From positions 1 to 64,000 of the forward strand of contig JAFTFT010000041.1 in NCBI GenBank assembly GCA_017458335.1: DNA of 64,000 nucleotides. Reading direction: 5' to 3'. The notes beneath the pieces are model-generated. The model was given only the letters and a program-made list of their open reading frames with translations. It had not been told where the DNA came from and made no database searches. A program made the translations under genes and the position numbers. This stretch comes from Oscillospiraceae bacterium (GTDB lineage Bacteria > Bacillota > Clostridia > Oscillospirales > Oscillospiraceae). Within the stretch, counting starts at the first letter, position 1; the number at the start of each line of letters is the position of its first letter. Positions 63,864 through 64,000 of the stretch are shown piece after piece.

Positions 63864-64000
63864 AAGTCCGGAGAAGAGGAAAGGATAATTTCGGCCGTAG
63901 GCTTACTATTTTATATTCTCTTTCCCGGGTGAAATTACTCCGAAATTTATAGTATAATACTCCCCGCTTTTGAAACCTTTTCTGTTTTTTGCTGTATATA
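63864..64000. other. Non-coding right edge
   Basis: Nothing I can assign is visible here apart from an isolated TATAAT (63953 region) without a convincing -35. It is presumably the upstream region of the radical SAM gene or of a gene beyond the window. Confidence 0.3.

Overview
The window looks like chromosome of a strictly anaerobic, high-G+C Bacillota (class Clostridia, gut type). Supporting signs are consensus sigma-A promoters, strong purine-rich ribosome binding sites, a CIRCE/HrcA heat-shock operator, a Hyl-type NuoE/NuoF/hydrogenase-like gene set, a clostridial GH3 beta-glucosidase with inverted domain order, and a TnpV/MobL-type mobilizable element at the left end. The species cannot be named from the sequence. 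No tRNA, rRNA or CRISPR array was seen.

Region 1 (1-8600) is a decaying, lower-G+C mobile element. It carries a partial membrane gene with a TetR regulator and its 29-bp palindrome, a MobA/MobL relaxase with a recognisable MOB_Q-type oriT, a DUF3847-like protein, an XRE/nucleotidyltransferase toxin-antitoxin-like pair, a ParR-like protein, and a transposase remnant. A tnpV gene is broken by a frameshift and by an intact-ended IS21-family element with a 6-bp target duplication. That element's istB has an amber stop.

Region 2 (8700-19500) has an hsp20 gene under CIRCE and two parallel amino-acid ABC operons. Each runs binding protein, stem-loop, permease, ATPase, enzyme; the last enzyme is alanine racemase in one and an M20 amidohydrolase in the other. 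Both have ARG-box-like operators at consensus promoters, and both binding proteins lack a lipobox. A D-aminoacylase and a LOG-family protein lie between them. Together they suggest uptake and processing of amino-acid derivatives under ArgR-type control.

Region 3 (19500-35200) holds a leftward gltX-tcdA-ClC-GH3 unit and a rightward trpS, TagO/WecA-like transferase, phosphoesterase and tex series. The gltX and trpS promoters have overlapping -35 boxes. A KdpD/KdpE-like two-component system follows, joined to a Kup potassium transporter instead of kdpFABC.

Region 4 (35200-53700) holds a fumarase-anion permease-pseudoesterase-COG0523 series, a membrane-anchored SxxK hydrolase, a ribbon-helix-helix-like protein next to clpB, a divergent OhrR/glutathione peroxidase pair, a sugar epimerase preceded by an unusual structured non-coding segment, malic enzyme, and a ttcA/radical-SAM/DUF2344/glycosyltransferase operon.

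Region 5 (53700-60900) is the most unusual part. It is an operon for a molybdopterin oxidoreductase with NuoE-, NuoF- and hydrogenase-like subunits, next to mogA and a GntR regulator. The catalytic subunit has Ser-His-Gly where formate dehydrogenases have Sec/Cys-His-Gly. The hydrogenase-like subunit has lost every H-cluster cysteine. The complex is built like the electron-bifurcating HylABC-FdhF2 formate dehydrogenase but probably acts on another substrate.

Region 6 (60900-64000) has a secreted tandem beta-helix protein and a TIGR01212 radical SAM protein.
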